Source of the DNA: Diphasiastrum complanatum
Taxonomy: Eukaryota; Streptophyta; Lycopodiopsida; Lycopodiales; Lycopodiaceae
Assembly: GCA_029204225.1 (NCBI GenBank)
Contig: CM055093.1
Span: 3,230,285 to 3,294,284, forward strand
Direction: 5' to 3'
Length of the DNA: 64,000 nt
This document shows positions 1-16,394 of the stretch, piece by piece; within the stretch, counting starts at the first letter, position 1; each line of letters begins with the position of its first letter. Under the pieces are notes generated by a model. That model saw only the letters and a program-made list of their open reading frames with translations, had not been told where the DNA came from and did no database searches. The position numbers were made by a program, and so were the translations under genes.

Positions 1-3
1 ATT

Positions 4-366
4 TTGTCGTCGGCCCAATGTAAACCATTGGTGCAGAATATTCTCAACAATGATAATACTAGGATGCAAAATCATGTGATTGGAGTGAATGATGCAGGAG
101 GAATAAACTCCATCACAAAAATGCAAGCTCCAGTCGTTCATCCTAGTGGTCACGAGATGTGCATGATTGATATACCAACTTACGACCAAATTTTTTGTCC
201 TCCCAAAAGAAAAAGCCGTGATGACAACAAGTTATATGGTCGAAAATTGTTGGCCAAACATTTTAGTGACCAGCATTCCATATATCTTTCTAATCTCCAA
301 GTAGTTCGCACATGGTTGAAAAATTCTGAAATTATTGATTTTGATAGAGCTTGCAAGACAAGGTAA
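4..366 (+). pseudogene. Broken copy of the large exon of the short-exon locus
   Basis: The open frame reads SSAQCKPLVQNILNNDN onward and matches the minus-strand exon at 14488-15127 residue for residue until IIDFD. There the frame jumps directly to the RACKTR end, because about 417 bases holding the rest of that exon, the following intron and most of the next small exon are deleted. The GTAAG donor of the small exon survives at 363-367. The family is not recognised. The left end is cut by the window edge. It is a remnant, not an expressed gene, as far as the sequence shows. Confidence 0.6.
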
Positions 367-495
367 GTTCTTTGGTTATGTCTTAGCATTTTTGTTTGTC
401 AACAAGCTTAATAGATGATCAAATTCAATTAATGTTACATAGAAAAATTTTCAGCCCTTCACTATAATCAATGCTTGGATATTACACAAAATTTT

Positions 496-693
<198 letters not shown>

Positions 694-734
694 AGCTGCA
701 CCACAACGATTTTGCTCAAGAACCCTCCTATCAG

Positions 735-2508
<1,774 letters not shown>

Positions 2509-2769
2509 ACTTAGAATTTGCTTCGAACAGGAACACAGATCATGCTACACAGTAACACAAACAAAAAACACTCTCCACAGCAAGCTCACATAGTAACTGT
2601 ATTTCTCAAAATGAAATTACACTATACATGTAGCTGTTCACTCAGGCAACCCATGCATGACCCAGGTTGCCGTTGGCGGGACGAATTTCCCATCGACTTG
2701 CCTCGTGGTGAGGCCAACTGATCCTTATCGACTGATATGACCCACAGTGTATCTACTTTAAGTCTAACT
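2509..2769 (-). mobile_element. Probable copia 5' LTR fragment (unit 0)
   Basis: Lies directly upstream, in minus orientation, of the primer-binding site at 2494-2508. Its inner edge (TTAGAATTTG on the plus strand) resembles a copia LTR terminus of the TGTTAGAA type. The outer edge is placed by the TCTAACTCA before the repeat starting at 2771, and is uncertain. No second LTR copy was found to confirm the boundaries. Confidence 0.4.
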
Positions 2770-2770
2770 C

Positions 2771-3831
2771 AAACTAGTGAACCATAAATCATGAACCTTG
2801 AACGTTGGACATTAAATCTTGATTTTGGAAGACTAAATTTGTATCTCTCTACTTCTAAGGCCAAACTCTCAATTTTCAAGCCTCATTAAATCCAACACAA
2901 TATAAATTCATTTGTTTGATTCATCCTTACCATGTTCATCTTGTTTGCTACTTGGGCACTCAATGCAATTTTAGATGAGTCAACAAGAACCAACTCATTT
3001 TCATCAAAGATATAGAATACTCCTTACAAAATACAAAATTATTAACAATTCCTCCAATTTTCCTAAACAATGAGATATTTTGAGGAACTGGGTTCAACAA
3101 GCTAGGTTCTAGTACTGAATAATGTCACTATCTTATTCCAATAAGAATATTAATATAAAACTAGTGAACCATAAATCATGAACCTTGAACGTAGGACATT
3201 AAATCTTGATTCTAGAAGACTAAATTTGTATCGCTCTACTTCTAGGGCTAGAATCTCAATTTTGAAGCCCCATTAAATCCAACACAATATAAAATCTTTT
3301 GTTTGGTTCATCCTTATCATGTTTGTCTTGTTCACTACTCGGGCACTCAACGCATATGTAGACGAGTCAACAAGGACCAACTCATTTTCATCAACGAATA
3401 TTTCTTAAAAAGATACGAAATTTTTAACAATGTCTTCAATTTTCCTAAACAATGAGATATTTTGATAAACTAGGTTTGTCAAGCTAGGTTCTAGTACTGA
3501 AGAATGTCACTATCTTATTCCAATAAGAATATTAGTATTAAACTTGTGAACCTTGAACGTTGGACATTAAATCTTGATTCTGGAAGACTAAATTTGTATC
3601 TATTTCCTTTAAAGCCAAACTATCAATTTTCAAATCCCATTAATTCCAACGCAATATAAAATCATTTTGTGTGATTTATCATTATCATTTTCATCTTGTT
3701 CGTTGTTTGGGCACTCAATGCATATGTAGACGAGTCAAGAAGGACCAACTCATTTTCATCAAAGATATCAAATATTCCTTGAAAAATACAAAATTATTAA
3801 CAATGTCTGCAATTTTCCTAAACATTTAAAA
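2771..3831 (+). repeat. Triplicated ~385-bp tandem repeat, unit 0
   Basis: Three diverged direct copies start at about 2771, 3158 and 3540. Each begins with a (C)TTGTGAACC or CTAGTGAACC box followed by TTGAACGT and GGACATTAAATCTTGATT. Each also contains AAATTTGTATC, GGGCACTCAA, GAGTCAA...CCAACTCATTTTCATCAA, and CTAGTACTGAA..ATGTCACTATCTTATTCCAATAAGAATATTA; the third copy stops early at about 3831. No coding frame is conserved. The triplication predates the segmental duplication because all three units carry it. Confidence 0.85.
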
Positions 3832-4417
3832 GTCTTATGATGTTTTTCTTTTAATGGTTGAATCTCTGTTCATGGTATTACCAAATTAGGATTGATTAAA
3901 GGAATCTTGATTTTGTGAACATTTCTTGACATAACTTGGATTTTAGACATCAATTTATGATAATTACATAATTTGATGAACTAGGTTCATTGAATTGACT
4001 TTTACTACTAAAGAATAACACTATCATGTTTCAATAAAAATGATATTTTGGTTTATCGAAAACACTGATTGTAAATGAATCTCTAGCTATGAAATTTTAG
4101 TGCTATATGAGTACATACTCAACCAATGTACTATAGAAATTCGTACCTAGCGAACATCTATGCTTGTACAAAAAGTTGAATATATTTTGGAAATGAAAAT
4201 ATTAGTGGTGCTTACAATAAGTATCACAAAATGAGTTCTACTACTGAAGAATTTCACTATCTTGCTCCAATAAAAAAGATATCTTAGCGAACTTAGATCA
4301 TGAATGTTGTTAATTGTAAATGAATCTTTATCTATGAAAATCTAGTAGTAGATGTTGGCATGCTCAAATTGATATATCATGAAAATTTCTAATAAGAGAA
4401 TGTCTTTACTTTTACAG
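3832..4417. other. No gene seen
   Basis: AT-rich sequence without a conserved open frame. It contains two more degenerate echoes of the ACTATCTT..CCAATAAAAAxGATAT box of the preceding repeats (about 4015-4055 and 4250-4285), so decayed repeat copies probably continue to here. It ends with a pyrimidine-rich stretch and TTTTACAG at 4417, a plausible splice acceptor for the remnant that follows. Confidence 0.5.
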
Positions 4418-5364
4418 GTGGTGCTTACTATAAACACGAAAGAATGTGAACTTGGTGAGCTTTTTTCATTGGATGCAAATGCAACTTGTCATGGAAACAG
4501 ATTGGTATCGGAAGATGCTCAATCATTGTTCATGCAACCACTCAAAAAGAAAAGTTATTGCATGTTCCTACAATGGATGCCAATACGTTGGATAAAGCAA
4601 TTGGCAGTTTTGTGATTTGGTGTATTCAAGATGTGAAAGTCAAAGATAATGACACATTGAACAAATGCCAACATGGATCATGGTGCTATTGAAGATCCAA
4701 GTGAGGAGATTATTGAAGAAGCATTGATTCAAACAAGACAAAAAGACTTACACGTCGGGATTGGACTAACAAGAAGGTAAAAGATTTCAATGCAGGTTGT
4801 GAAACTGTCCTAGGAGAAGTGTACACTTTGCTTGTATTCTTATATGAGGCAATTGACTTTGAGGAGCTTGGAGATGACCACGTGAGAATCACTATAACAA
4901 AATGGTATGGGCATGCTGATATTAGCACAATGAACGAGAAGTCAGACTTGCTAAAATGGCCAATTGATCAAGTCACTTTAATGGATGGATCAAGGTTGAG
5001 AGGTCTAGAAACAGAAAAATCCAACTTCTTAAATGATGATGAGCATAGTAGTGAAGAGTCAAACATTGCCTTTCTAATGGCCAGAGAAACTTTACTGGAT
5101 GGAAAAAAAAAAGGCCATACAACATGATTCATAGAAAAGCAAAAACTTCAAGCTGTTCAAGTGAAGAAAAAGAGAGAAGTCAAGTGCTCATTGGAAGCAA
5201 TTCAAAAAGTAGCATCCATAGATTGTTGTAAGCAACAATGTTGTCAACTTATGAATCGTGACATTATTCACAATGCACGAAAGCAATTTTGGGACCAAAG
5301 TTTTGAAAATAGGGTGACATATGTGTATGACATGTTACAAACTACACATAATGTACCTGGATGA
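4418..5364 (+). pseudogene. DUF8039-like plant transposon protein remnant, unit 0
   Basis: Three frames must be combined. The first (from 4418) reads VVLTINTKECELGELFSLDAN. The second (about 4486-4690) reads IGIGRCSIIVHATTQK, then NTLDKAIGSFVIW. This spacing, a glycine-rich start, a short beta-like stretch, then 'lDkAiGSFViW', resembles DUF8039, a domain of plant En/Spm-associated and related proteins; this is recognition from memory. A third frame reads through 4715-5127, including AIDFEELGDDHVRITITKWY. The last (5161-5361) has CCKQQCCQ followed by ARKQFWDQS. Frameshifts and stops separate the pieces, and all units share them, so decay predates the duplication. Possibly some gaps are introns. 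Confidence 0.45.
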
Positions 5365-8095
5365 CATTTCAGATAGATGACATTTATTGTCACTCGACTT
5401 GAAAATACTTGAAGGGAAAGAACCCTTTGTGGAAGGCACTTATTACCGACTTTTCATGGATGTAGATATTTTGAAATTTCATCTTTCCAGTTAACTTTTA
5501 TATAAAAATATATGACAAAATCTGGATAATGTGAGATCATAAGACTCCACAGTTTGAGAAGTTGTAAGGCCCGAATTTATTAAAAAAAGGAGTGATGAAG
5601 TGATGGGATAAATTCTATCAGAAGATCTATTTTTGCATAGTTTTTGGAAGAGAACTAGTTGTGGTATAGAAATGAGATTTTCTGAAAGTATTTTCAGATA
5701 AATCCAGAGTAAGATACCAAATTGGAACTTTTCAAATAAGAGAAATTCTCTAGGGATTGTGTGGAACAATCGGAAACTAGAACTGGCTTGAAATTTGAAT
5801 CATTATCTTTATGTAGTACAGAGAAAGGTCAAAAGTTACTAGCTCCATTTTAGTTGGAATAGGAGTAAGTTTGATTGTAATATTGAGTCTAAAATGTATG
5901 TATTAGTTCAACCTAATCTTAGTTTGAGTACTAGAATTAGGGAGGGGTTGATTGAGTGGGAGAAATTATGTGGAAAGAGGTAAATTGGGTTGGAAAATTC
6001 ATGAGAGTGGATATAGTCTTTGTCTCAGAGATTTCTCGGATATGCTATGTACTCATGAGAAATAGAAATTATTTGGTAGCTGAGTTATAGTGATATTATT
6101 CTCATATGTGCATGATTAATCTTGTATGAATCTACTATGTATTTCAGGTTACTGGTTTTATTTGGTGCACTTAAACCAGTCGGTAAACATAGACATATGA
6201 TCAAGTATTGTTGGATATTTGCAGAGTTAATGGATCTTTCTGTGGAAGATTTATTGGTCAACTTGGAAATGATTTGGAGAAGAATTTATATGTCATGTTA
6301 CTAGTAAATTGAGACCTGCACCTGGACATTTGAAATTTCCAAATCATTGGCAGTTAACTTGAGTATCGGAGTTACTCTTGGATAAACTTAATTGGTTAGA
6401 CGAACAATGTGAAGATGATTCATCATAAATTGTTTGTTTTGTTTTATATTACTTGTAAGACACATGATTTGTTGATCTTCGTGATTCATTAGTCAAAATT
6501 ATGTGCATAGGATATATTTTTCATTTTCTTAGTAGAGTATTCTTCAATTGAGGAACAGACTCAGTTCATTAGTGATTGGATCCCAGAGAGCTTAGTTGGA
6601 TAGCAAATCATAATGATTCCAAGAATAACAACTGAATTTATATTTAGTAGGACTTTGGATGTCTAGATTTGGTTCTAGATGATAATCTAAAGTTTGTGAC
6701 TCGTGTATCACCTTTGCCCAATTTTTCTTTGAAGCCCACCACGGCCTTTTTTTGCCATTTTTTACATATGTTCATAAGGATTGATGCTTATGCCGAATAT
6801 GCGTACACATATTCATCAATGCCCACACCTCCCCAAATCTATTTGATTGAGGAAACTCACTATTCAAAATCGCAAGTATCTTATTCTTGTCATCTTGGTC
6901 TTGTGGCTCATATATTCACTCATAGATGATTTGACTAGGACACTAGTAGTATAGAATGTAGTGAGATGTTCTATGTCAAACATCATGCTCTTGTTACCTT
7001 AGTATCAATGCGCAGTTCCCTGATATTTCTAAAAATTCATGCTCATCGTAAACATCTTCTAGCCATCTCATCACAAATTCCCATCTCCGTTTTTTTTTTG
7101 TTTTTCATAAAGACAAATACACACTGTTTTGTAGTTTTCTTGGGCTTTTGTTATTCACTGTGTGCATACATTGACAATTCACAAAATCCATTGGAATTTG
7201 ATTTGTGTCAAAATTTTCATTAACTTCACTGCTTGTTGATAAGTAGTCATTGCCTTGTGGATTGAATTCTTTTTTTTAACAACCCCTCTCTAAGTAGAGG
7301 TCATTCAATGAGTTATCCTTAGATTCAAATCACAATCTTTCTTCTCAGTCCCCATGATCCATGTCTCAAAGGTGGTTCTTAGAAAGAGTCATTTCATGAT
7401 TTTTGACAAGCTTGGCAAGGAGGATCTTGCAACATTTCACCCATTATGTTATATCTCAACCATTATGTTATATCTATAAAATAAAAGTGGATACCATTAG
7501 TACTAATTGGCAAATCCCAATAAAAACCATAAAAAGTTACTAAAACCAATTTTCATTTGAATAATTGCGGTAGTTCATTTGGGCACAATGTCCTAAATGT
7601 ATTTTGGCCATTTAAATAAATTTTGTTAACATAACACTATGTTAAGGATATTTCTACAAGAAGTAGTGTGTCACACTATATATGCAACTTCACACATCAC
7701 TTACATTAGTTAGAAAGAATTTCATTTCAGAGTTTTTAGGTTTGCTTTTATTGGTAGATACAGGTTGGATAAAGTCATCTCATGATCCAATAATGTAAAA
7801 GGTGTCATTGTAATACCCTTCCCATGAATGCTTGTGGGATAAAGTGATGCAAGGGATTATGGGTCACCAAACATTGAGTATAAATACTAGAATTTTAAGA
7901 TGAATGACTATTATTATTTCAAGATCCATTTTACTTATATAGGAGTTGGGTGAGAGCATAATGTTCCTGTAACAAATTTTAGATGAATCACTGAGGTAAA
8001 AAATACAACTTCTTCCTATCCATATATGTTGGTATCAAGATAATTTTTGTGCATAAGACCCATTTATAGATCAGTTAATTGTCTATGGCACATAG
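5365..8095. other. No supported gene; possible decayed LTR end
   Basis: The region is AT-rich, and its open frames of 60-92 codons show no motif or recognisable family; frame conservation between units only reflects near identity. A GTATAAATACT at about 7877 and TTGGTATCAAGA at 8029-8040 (near-match to the copia primer site TTGGTATCAGAG) could mark the end of an old plus-strand LTR ahead of repeat R. This is weak. GAAAATATTT-rich and poly-T stretches are otherwise all that is visible. Confidence 0.4.
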
Positions 8096-10358
8096 AAATA
8101 TATTTTTCCAATTTTAATTGTTCTTATTATGTTTTTTCATCACAATAATTTTATCTATTTGTGATAATTCAAGTTTGTGTAGATTGCGAAAGTACTTCAA
8201 CCTATTTCTCTAGTTGTGTTACTTGTTCTACATATGGAATATGTTGCAATTATTCTGAGTTATGTGTGCTAAATTGTTCTCGTGCAACAAAAATTTAAAA
8301 TTTTGGTTGGATCTAGTCTCTTAAGGGATTAAATTTATATATAACAATCCCCATTATTGAAGTAGTTTCAATGTACTGGGATGATATCCGAGAGGTGAAA
8401 AGAAAAGATGAAAAATCACAAGATATTGAGACAGAGTACTGGTCCCCAAAACATAATGAGGTATATTGCACAACTCGATGAGGTCCTTAAAGGGCCTTAG
8501 CATTTTGCGAGTAAAGTTTTTACGAATTTTGTGAGTGTTTTTCTTTTCATGAGTGAATAAAACAATAGCACATGATGTGCTACCTTTTTCATGCCACCAC
8601 TTAAATATTTATCAATAAGAATTGTGGTTTGACACATAGTCTAATCTTCCATAATGAAATCCCAAAATAAGAATTTTTTTTAGCCTCCAAATATGGCACA
8701 TCGGCATGTTGATTTTTTTTTTTTGGTTGAATCACTTGGCACGCCAGTGTGCCAAGTGATTTAAAATTCTTTTTTTCTGGTTGACTTCATAATATATGAA
8801 TCTCAATGGTTTGTCCAATTTGACAAAATTAGCCATTTTTTAGGCAAATGATTAGAGAACTAAAGGAAAGATTAAGAAGTGGAATAATCTCATTGCAAAG
8901 CTACAACACCAATTAAATAAGTCTAATGTTTATGTATGCAATAGCCAAAAAAAATTTGAAGGGAAGTGCATGAAGTCACTCTTAAAAGAATATTTGCCAA
9001 AATCACCTGTAACTATTGTAATATTGTCATAGGGAAAGGCATGATCAATGTGGATGCAACAAAATGACAAGCTTCCTAGAAATCAAATTCAAGCATTTTA
9101 ATGGAATATCTATATGAAGAAAGATATAAGTACAAATATGAGTTAATTAACTTGAAAAACTATCAAATGTGTTGATCATTGCTACATGCTCAGGGAAAAA
9201 AGCTCATCTCAAATGTGGAAACAAACAATATTTTAGCTTGGTTGAGATGTTAGTGTGGAAACAATTAGAAAATGTTACAACTAGACACACCATATTATAG
9301 CTAGCATTTCTAGATCCACTACCAAATTATTATCATGAAGATCTTGCTATCATATGGAAAAATATCATTGACTTGATTATCATGGTGAATGAATTAATTA
9401 AGTCCTATAGAGGTCTTAGTATAATAAGAATTATTAATGACAACTGTATATCTTTAATCCCAGAGGGTATTTCAAGAGATATGAGTGCTCTATAGATGAT
9501 TATCGGTAGAAACGAAGATATTTCTCCTACCTCAGGTCACATCTTTGGAGATGTGGAAGATCTTCAATGGCCGGGGAGTGTGGTTTGGAAGTCAAATGGA
9601 AATTGACCAAAGTAAAGTTATTCGATAATGCTAGATATTCATAACTCTCCCACCATTCTTGTATTTACACAACACCATAGACAACATGTTGCTATTGTCC
9701 AAATAGAAGTTTCCTTTTTAGCTTAATCCCTTGCCAAGAAAACCATTAACATAGCCGCATGCAAGGTTATTGTCTTTTTGCACTCTTATAGCTTATGCAC
9801 ATGTGGATAGTATCAATATGGCAAGCACCTTATTGACATATTCTCTTTCAATACAACAACTTAGAACAATTAATATGGTACCTTGTAGCCAAAATTACTA
9901 ATATTAAAAGTTTTTCAAACTTCCAAGCTAAAAGTTAACGACATCCAAACTTTATCTAGCATCCAAAGGAAGGAAATTAGGAAAGAAGGGAGTTCATAAT
10001 CAAACTCAAATCAAAGACTTTGATAAACACAACAAACTTGCATTAGAATTTCAAAAGGAAAAGCTCATAAGCCCACACTTATTAGCATCCAAAGGAAGAT
10101 AAGGAAAGAAGGGAGCTCATAATCAAACTCAAGTCAAATGCTTTGACAAGTGCGACAAAAGACATTTGGAATAGGCCAATATTTATGAAGTTCTACTAAG
10201 AAATGACACAACCTATGAATCAAGTAATTGAGATGTCAAGTTATAAAACATACAAAAGTGAAAATTGATTATTAAATTGTGAGGGTGAGCTCATATTGAC
10301 CAAGTTAGAACCTTTCTTTGACCAGCACTTGCAAGTTGTTTCTATCACCAAGAGCAAT
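8096..10358 (+). repeat. Chimeric R1/R2 repeat, unit 0
   Basis: Up to 9133 the sequence carries R1-type variants (as at 21984 in unit 1). From 9143 it carries R2-type variants (as at 32180 onward). The switch lies in the ten shared bases between. Content is decayed coding-like sequence: a cysteine-rich stretch (CVDC..CVTC..GICC at about 8176-8260), and near 10130-10170 a frame with KCFDKCDKRHLE that resembles a broken retroelement zinc knuckle. A 126-bp direct duplication (about 9957 and 10083) repeats AGCATCCAAAGGAAG. All frames have stops. Confidence 0.75.
8730..8761. repeat. Perfect 13-bp inverted repeat, 6-nt loop
   Basis: Arms AATCACTTGGCAC and GTGCCAAGTGATT flank GCCAGT. A T-rich run lies on both sides (8712-8724 and 8769-8774). 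The same foldback is intact at 22618-22649 and 44060-44091. Could be a small foldback element or a transcribed hairpin; no target-site duplication is evident. Confidence 0.85.
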
Positions 10359-10984
10359 ATAATAAACATGGCACTTTGCATCTTAATCAAAGGTTCATAC
10401 AGTGGATGCCTAATCAGATAGGTCACATTACTTCCATAGCTATCATAGTATAGTCATTATCATGTAGTCAAATAATTCATCATAGGATAAAGACACGTGA
10501 TAGATCAACATACGCATGCCCAATGTAGATATGATAATCCCACCAAGAACCTTTAGATATCTCTTCGTACTAGATCATTATATTATAGAAATTGTGATAT
10601 TTGGTATTCATCTTCATGGATGCATATTCCTACATGCACTCTAATCCTTCTTGTGACTTGAGGATGCTCTCAATGTCATGTGACTCATTCATCATATTGA
10701 GAATCTAATTTTGGGTGCAAGGCCTGCTCTATAAGTAAAAATTCATCATGTCCTTGGCGGACTATAATAGATCAGGTGGTGGTAAGATAACAGATATGCA
10801 GTGCCTTATCATGTTCAGTTACCAAGGTATCTTTTTGAAAGTTCAAAATGGATAAAAACTTAAGATTTTTGTGAAAAACCACAACCCATATCCTACTTAT
10901 AACTAGAGTAAAGTATGATTTGACTTATGTATGAATGGTGATTGACATTTCCAACCTTAATTACCAGTAGGAGGGGTTAATTAC
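10359..10984. other. No supported gene
   Basis: AT-rich unique part of the unit following the R repeat. A 61-codon minus-strand frame (10241-10426) overlaps the end of the R repeat and has no recognisable motif. Nothing else stands out. Confidence 0.5.
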
Positions 10985-11450
10985 AAGAAAAATATGACAT
11001 GTTTCTAGATAGGAAAAAAAGAGATCTTTCCTAGTTGCATATTGCATTCATATGCAACTAGGAAAGTGAAAACTAGAAAAAGTGCAACAGTTTCCTACTT
11101 TGACAATCTAGGAAAAGCAACATTTTAGATTCCTAGAGAGGAAATATTTTCCTATATAAGAAACGCAAACCACAAAATCACACTTTCCTATATAGAAAAC
11201 TTAATAGGAAAATATGACATGTTTCTAAAAAACGTGCAACAATTTCCTACTTTGACAATCTTGAAAAAGCAATGTCTAGACTCCTAGACAAGAATTTTTT
11301 TTCCTACATAAGAAACAAGAAACCAGAAAATCAGACTTTCCTATATAAAAAACTTAATAGAAAATATTTATCCTATATAGAAAACACAAAGCACAAAGCC
11401 CCACGCACTTTTCTAGATAGAAAAATTATATCTTATGTATAAAAAATATC
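10985..11450. repeat. Cluster of palindromic TTTCCTATATAGGAAA-like motifs, unit 0
   Basis: At least seven degenerate copies of a near-palindromic 16-18-bp motif occur, such as TTTCCTATATAAGAAAC, TTTCCTATATAGAAAAC, TTTCCTACATAAGAAAC and TTTTCTAGATAGAAAA. One larger foldback lies at 11027-11065 with 14-bp arms (TTTCCTAGTTGCAT / ATGCAACTAGGAAA) and an 11-nt loop; the other units have a 4-nt loop there. The cluster also contains a partial direct repeat of GACATGTTTCTA..GTGCAACA.TTTCCTACTTTGACAATCT (about 11000-11110 and 11217-11270). Origin unknown. Confidence 0.7.
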
Positions 11451-11796
11451 AAAGATACAAAACAAATATATATAATTAGAGAACCAAGGTTCAACCTCTA
11501 TTGAATGCTAAAATCCAACTTGTGCCTGAAAAAATAGTTACATTTTAAACTGAAACCAACACAACTATGTCATTACAACCTTTCAGAAAGCATTCAATAT
11601 AAATACATTGCATTGCAAAATATACGCCCGATTAAATTGAACATCTCTAAACAAAAGCCCTTTGTTAAAGTCAACTCTCTATTGCACACTATCTCTGATG
11701 AATGTTAAATTCGTCTTGCAAAAACATGTCTTCACGAAAACAGTTCGTAAAAACAAAGAACGTCTACTCAGATACATGGACGTCTTTTACCAGTAG
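11451..11796. other. No gene; possible 3' flank of the minus-strand locus
   Basis: AT-rich and without open frames of note. It lies just beyond the stop codon of the minus-strand terminal exon at 11797, so it would be the 3' untranslated and flanking region if that gene is transcribed. Confidence 0.4.
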
Positions 11797-15127
<3,331 letters not shown>

Positions 15128-15515
15128 GCATATGTTTGAATCATTAAACCACCAAACATTATACTCAAACATTAAAATGAACCCATGTTGAAAAGCAAAT
15201 TTGTGATTGTTGACAATAAATGAAATAATGATCCAGCAATGTTGTTTTTAACAATAGCATTGTGCTAGTTCTCTTAATTTGATTTATCTTTAACATACTT
15301 ACAAAAACACTCATTGTTATCTAAATACTACATGGTGAACATCTATCGCATAATTAGACATATATTTATTAAAAAAAAAAGGTTACACAAGTTGAATGAA
15401 ATAAATGATATCTCATCATCATAATTAAATATATACACATAACATTGTATGTATGTCAACATGAAAGTAAATCTAAAGTGGGTTCATGTCCAAGAAGGAA
15501 CACCAATGTATTTTC

Positions 15516-15752
15516 CTAGCTCTCACTATACCAAGCAACTAGAACTAGTTTTAATGTCCCATCTATGTCTAATCTACAACTTTTTACTGCATGCCAATTT
15601 GATAAAAATGTAACACATTTGTCCCAATCCACATATGTTTCTTCTTCTTGATCCACCCTCCACATCCCACATTGATTTCTCATCTTTCTTATCCAACCAA
15701 CTTTCACGAGTTTATTTTCAACATCTACATTTTTTACTATGGCATGTCGCAA
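15516..15752 (-). pseudogene. Unrecognised 78-codon frame at the 1.6 kb block edge
   Basis: The frame reads RHAIVKNVDVENKLVKVGWI and continues with a tryptophan-rich stretch (QCGMWRV, DWDKC, SNWHAVKSC). It starts without ATG and extends a few codons further into the copia leader sequence before a TAG, so the copia sequence interrupts it. It lies upstream of the short-exon locus on the same strand and could be an earlier exon of that gene. Family unknown. Confidence 0.35.
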
Positions 15753-16394
15753 ATGTTTTGGATCAATCTAGATTATAACTATATCATGTTCCTCTAGCCA
15801 AGGAGGGACACAACCTGGAGATCCATCTTTGAAAAGCTTCCAAAGCTAGCTATGGCTGCCACCATCAGATCTATCATGTTCCTTTACCAGCTCACGGCGA
15901 ATTGATCAGGGTGCCCTCCTCTGGATTTTCACAGCTTCCAAAATGATTCAAAATGAAGAGAAATCTTCATTTTTGAGCTTTCAAACCCTAGGCCAGGGTT
16001 TTCCTCAGAAAACTACTCTTGGCTTCTTGTTCATAGTCCTTTTCCAAGCCTACCCTCTTTCTCTGAGGTCGCCCTACTGCTGGAAAGCTGATGCTTCAAT
16101 CTGTTTGTCAAATGGTGTCAGTTTGGATGCACATTGACTGCAAACACCAAGTAGCCTTCTTTCGGAATTTCAAAATTCCGTTTGTTAATTCTGATTCAGT
16201 CGACAACTCTTGTCTCTGAATCCCCACACAGTCTCAAGCTCACCAAGCTTCTGTGTGCTAAACTCTCTACACCAGTGCTTATCTTTCCGTCTTCAACCCG
16301 CCGTAAACCCTGAACTCTCAGAAGAGAGTTCTCCCGAAGCTCATTTCAACGGCGATGTTGTACTGTGTACACTCCCTGTATGGCTCTGATACCA
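15753..16394 (-). mobile_element. Truncated copia leader with primer site (unit 1)
   Basis: Same element as at 1841-2508, with the primer-binding site at 16380-16394 (minus strand TGGTATCAGAGCCAT). It differs by a 26-bp deletion after CACGGC near 15898. In this unit the leader abuts the 1.6 kb block rather than the GA tract, so the element was truncated before the GA-edge deletion seen in units 0 and 2. Confidence 0.6.

Noticed and set aside
6669..7223. Two conserved 85-86 codon frames (also at 20556/20853 and 41999/42296)
   Set aside because: No recognisable family, and a one-base deletion in unit 2 changes the second frame without consequence, so there is no sign of coding constraint.
8096..10358. 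Endogenous pararetrovirus origin for the R repeat
   Set aside because: Cysteine-rich and zinc-knuckle-like pieces are visible, but there is no movement protein, reverse transcriptase or other diagnostic motif, so I could not assign it.
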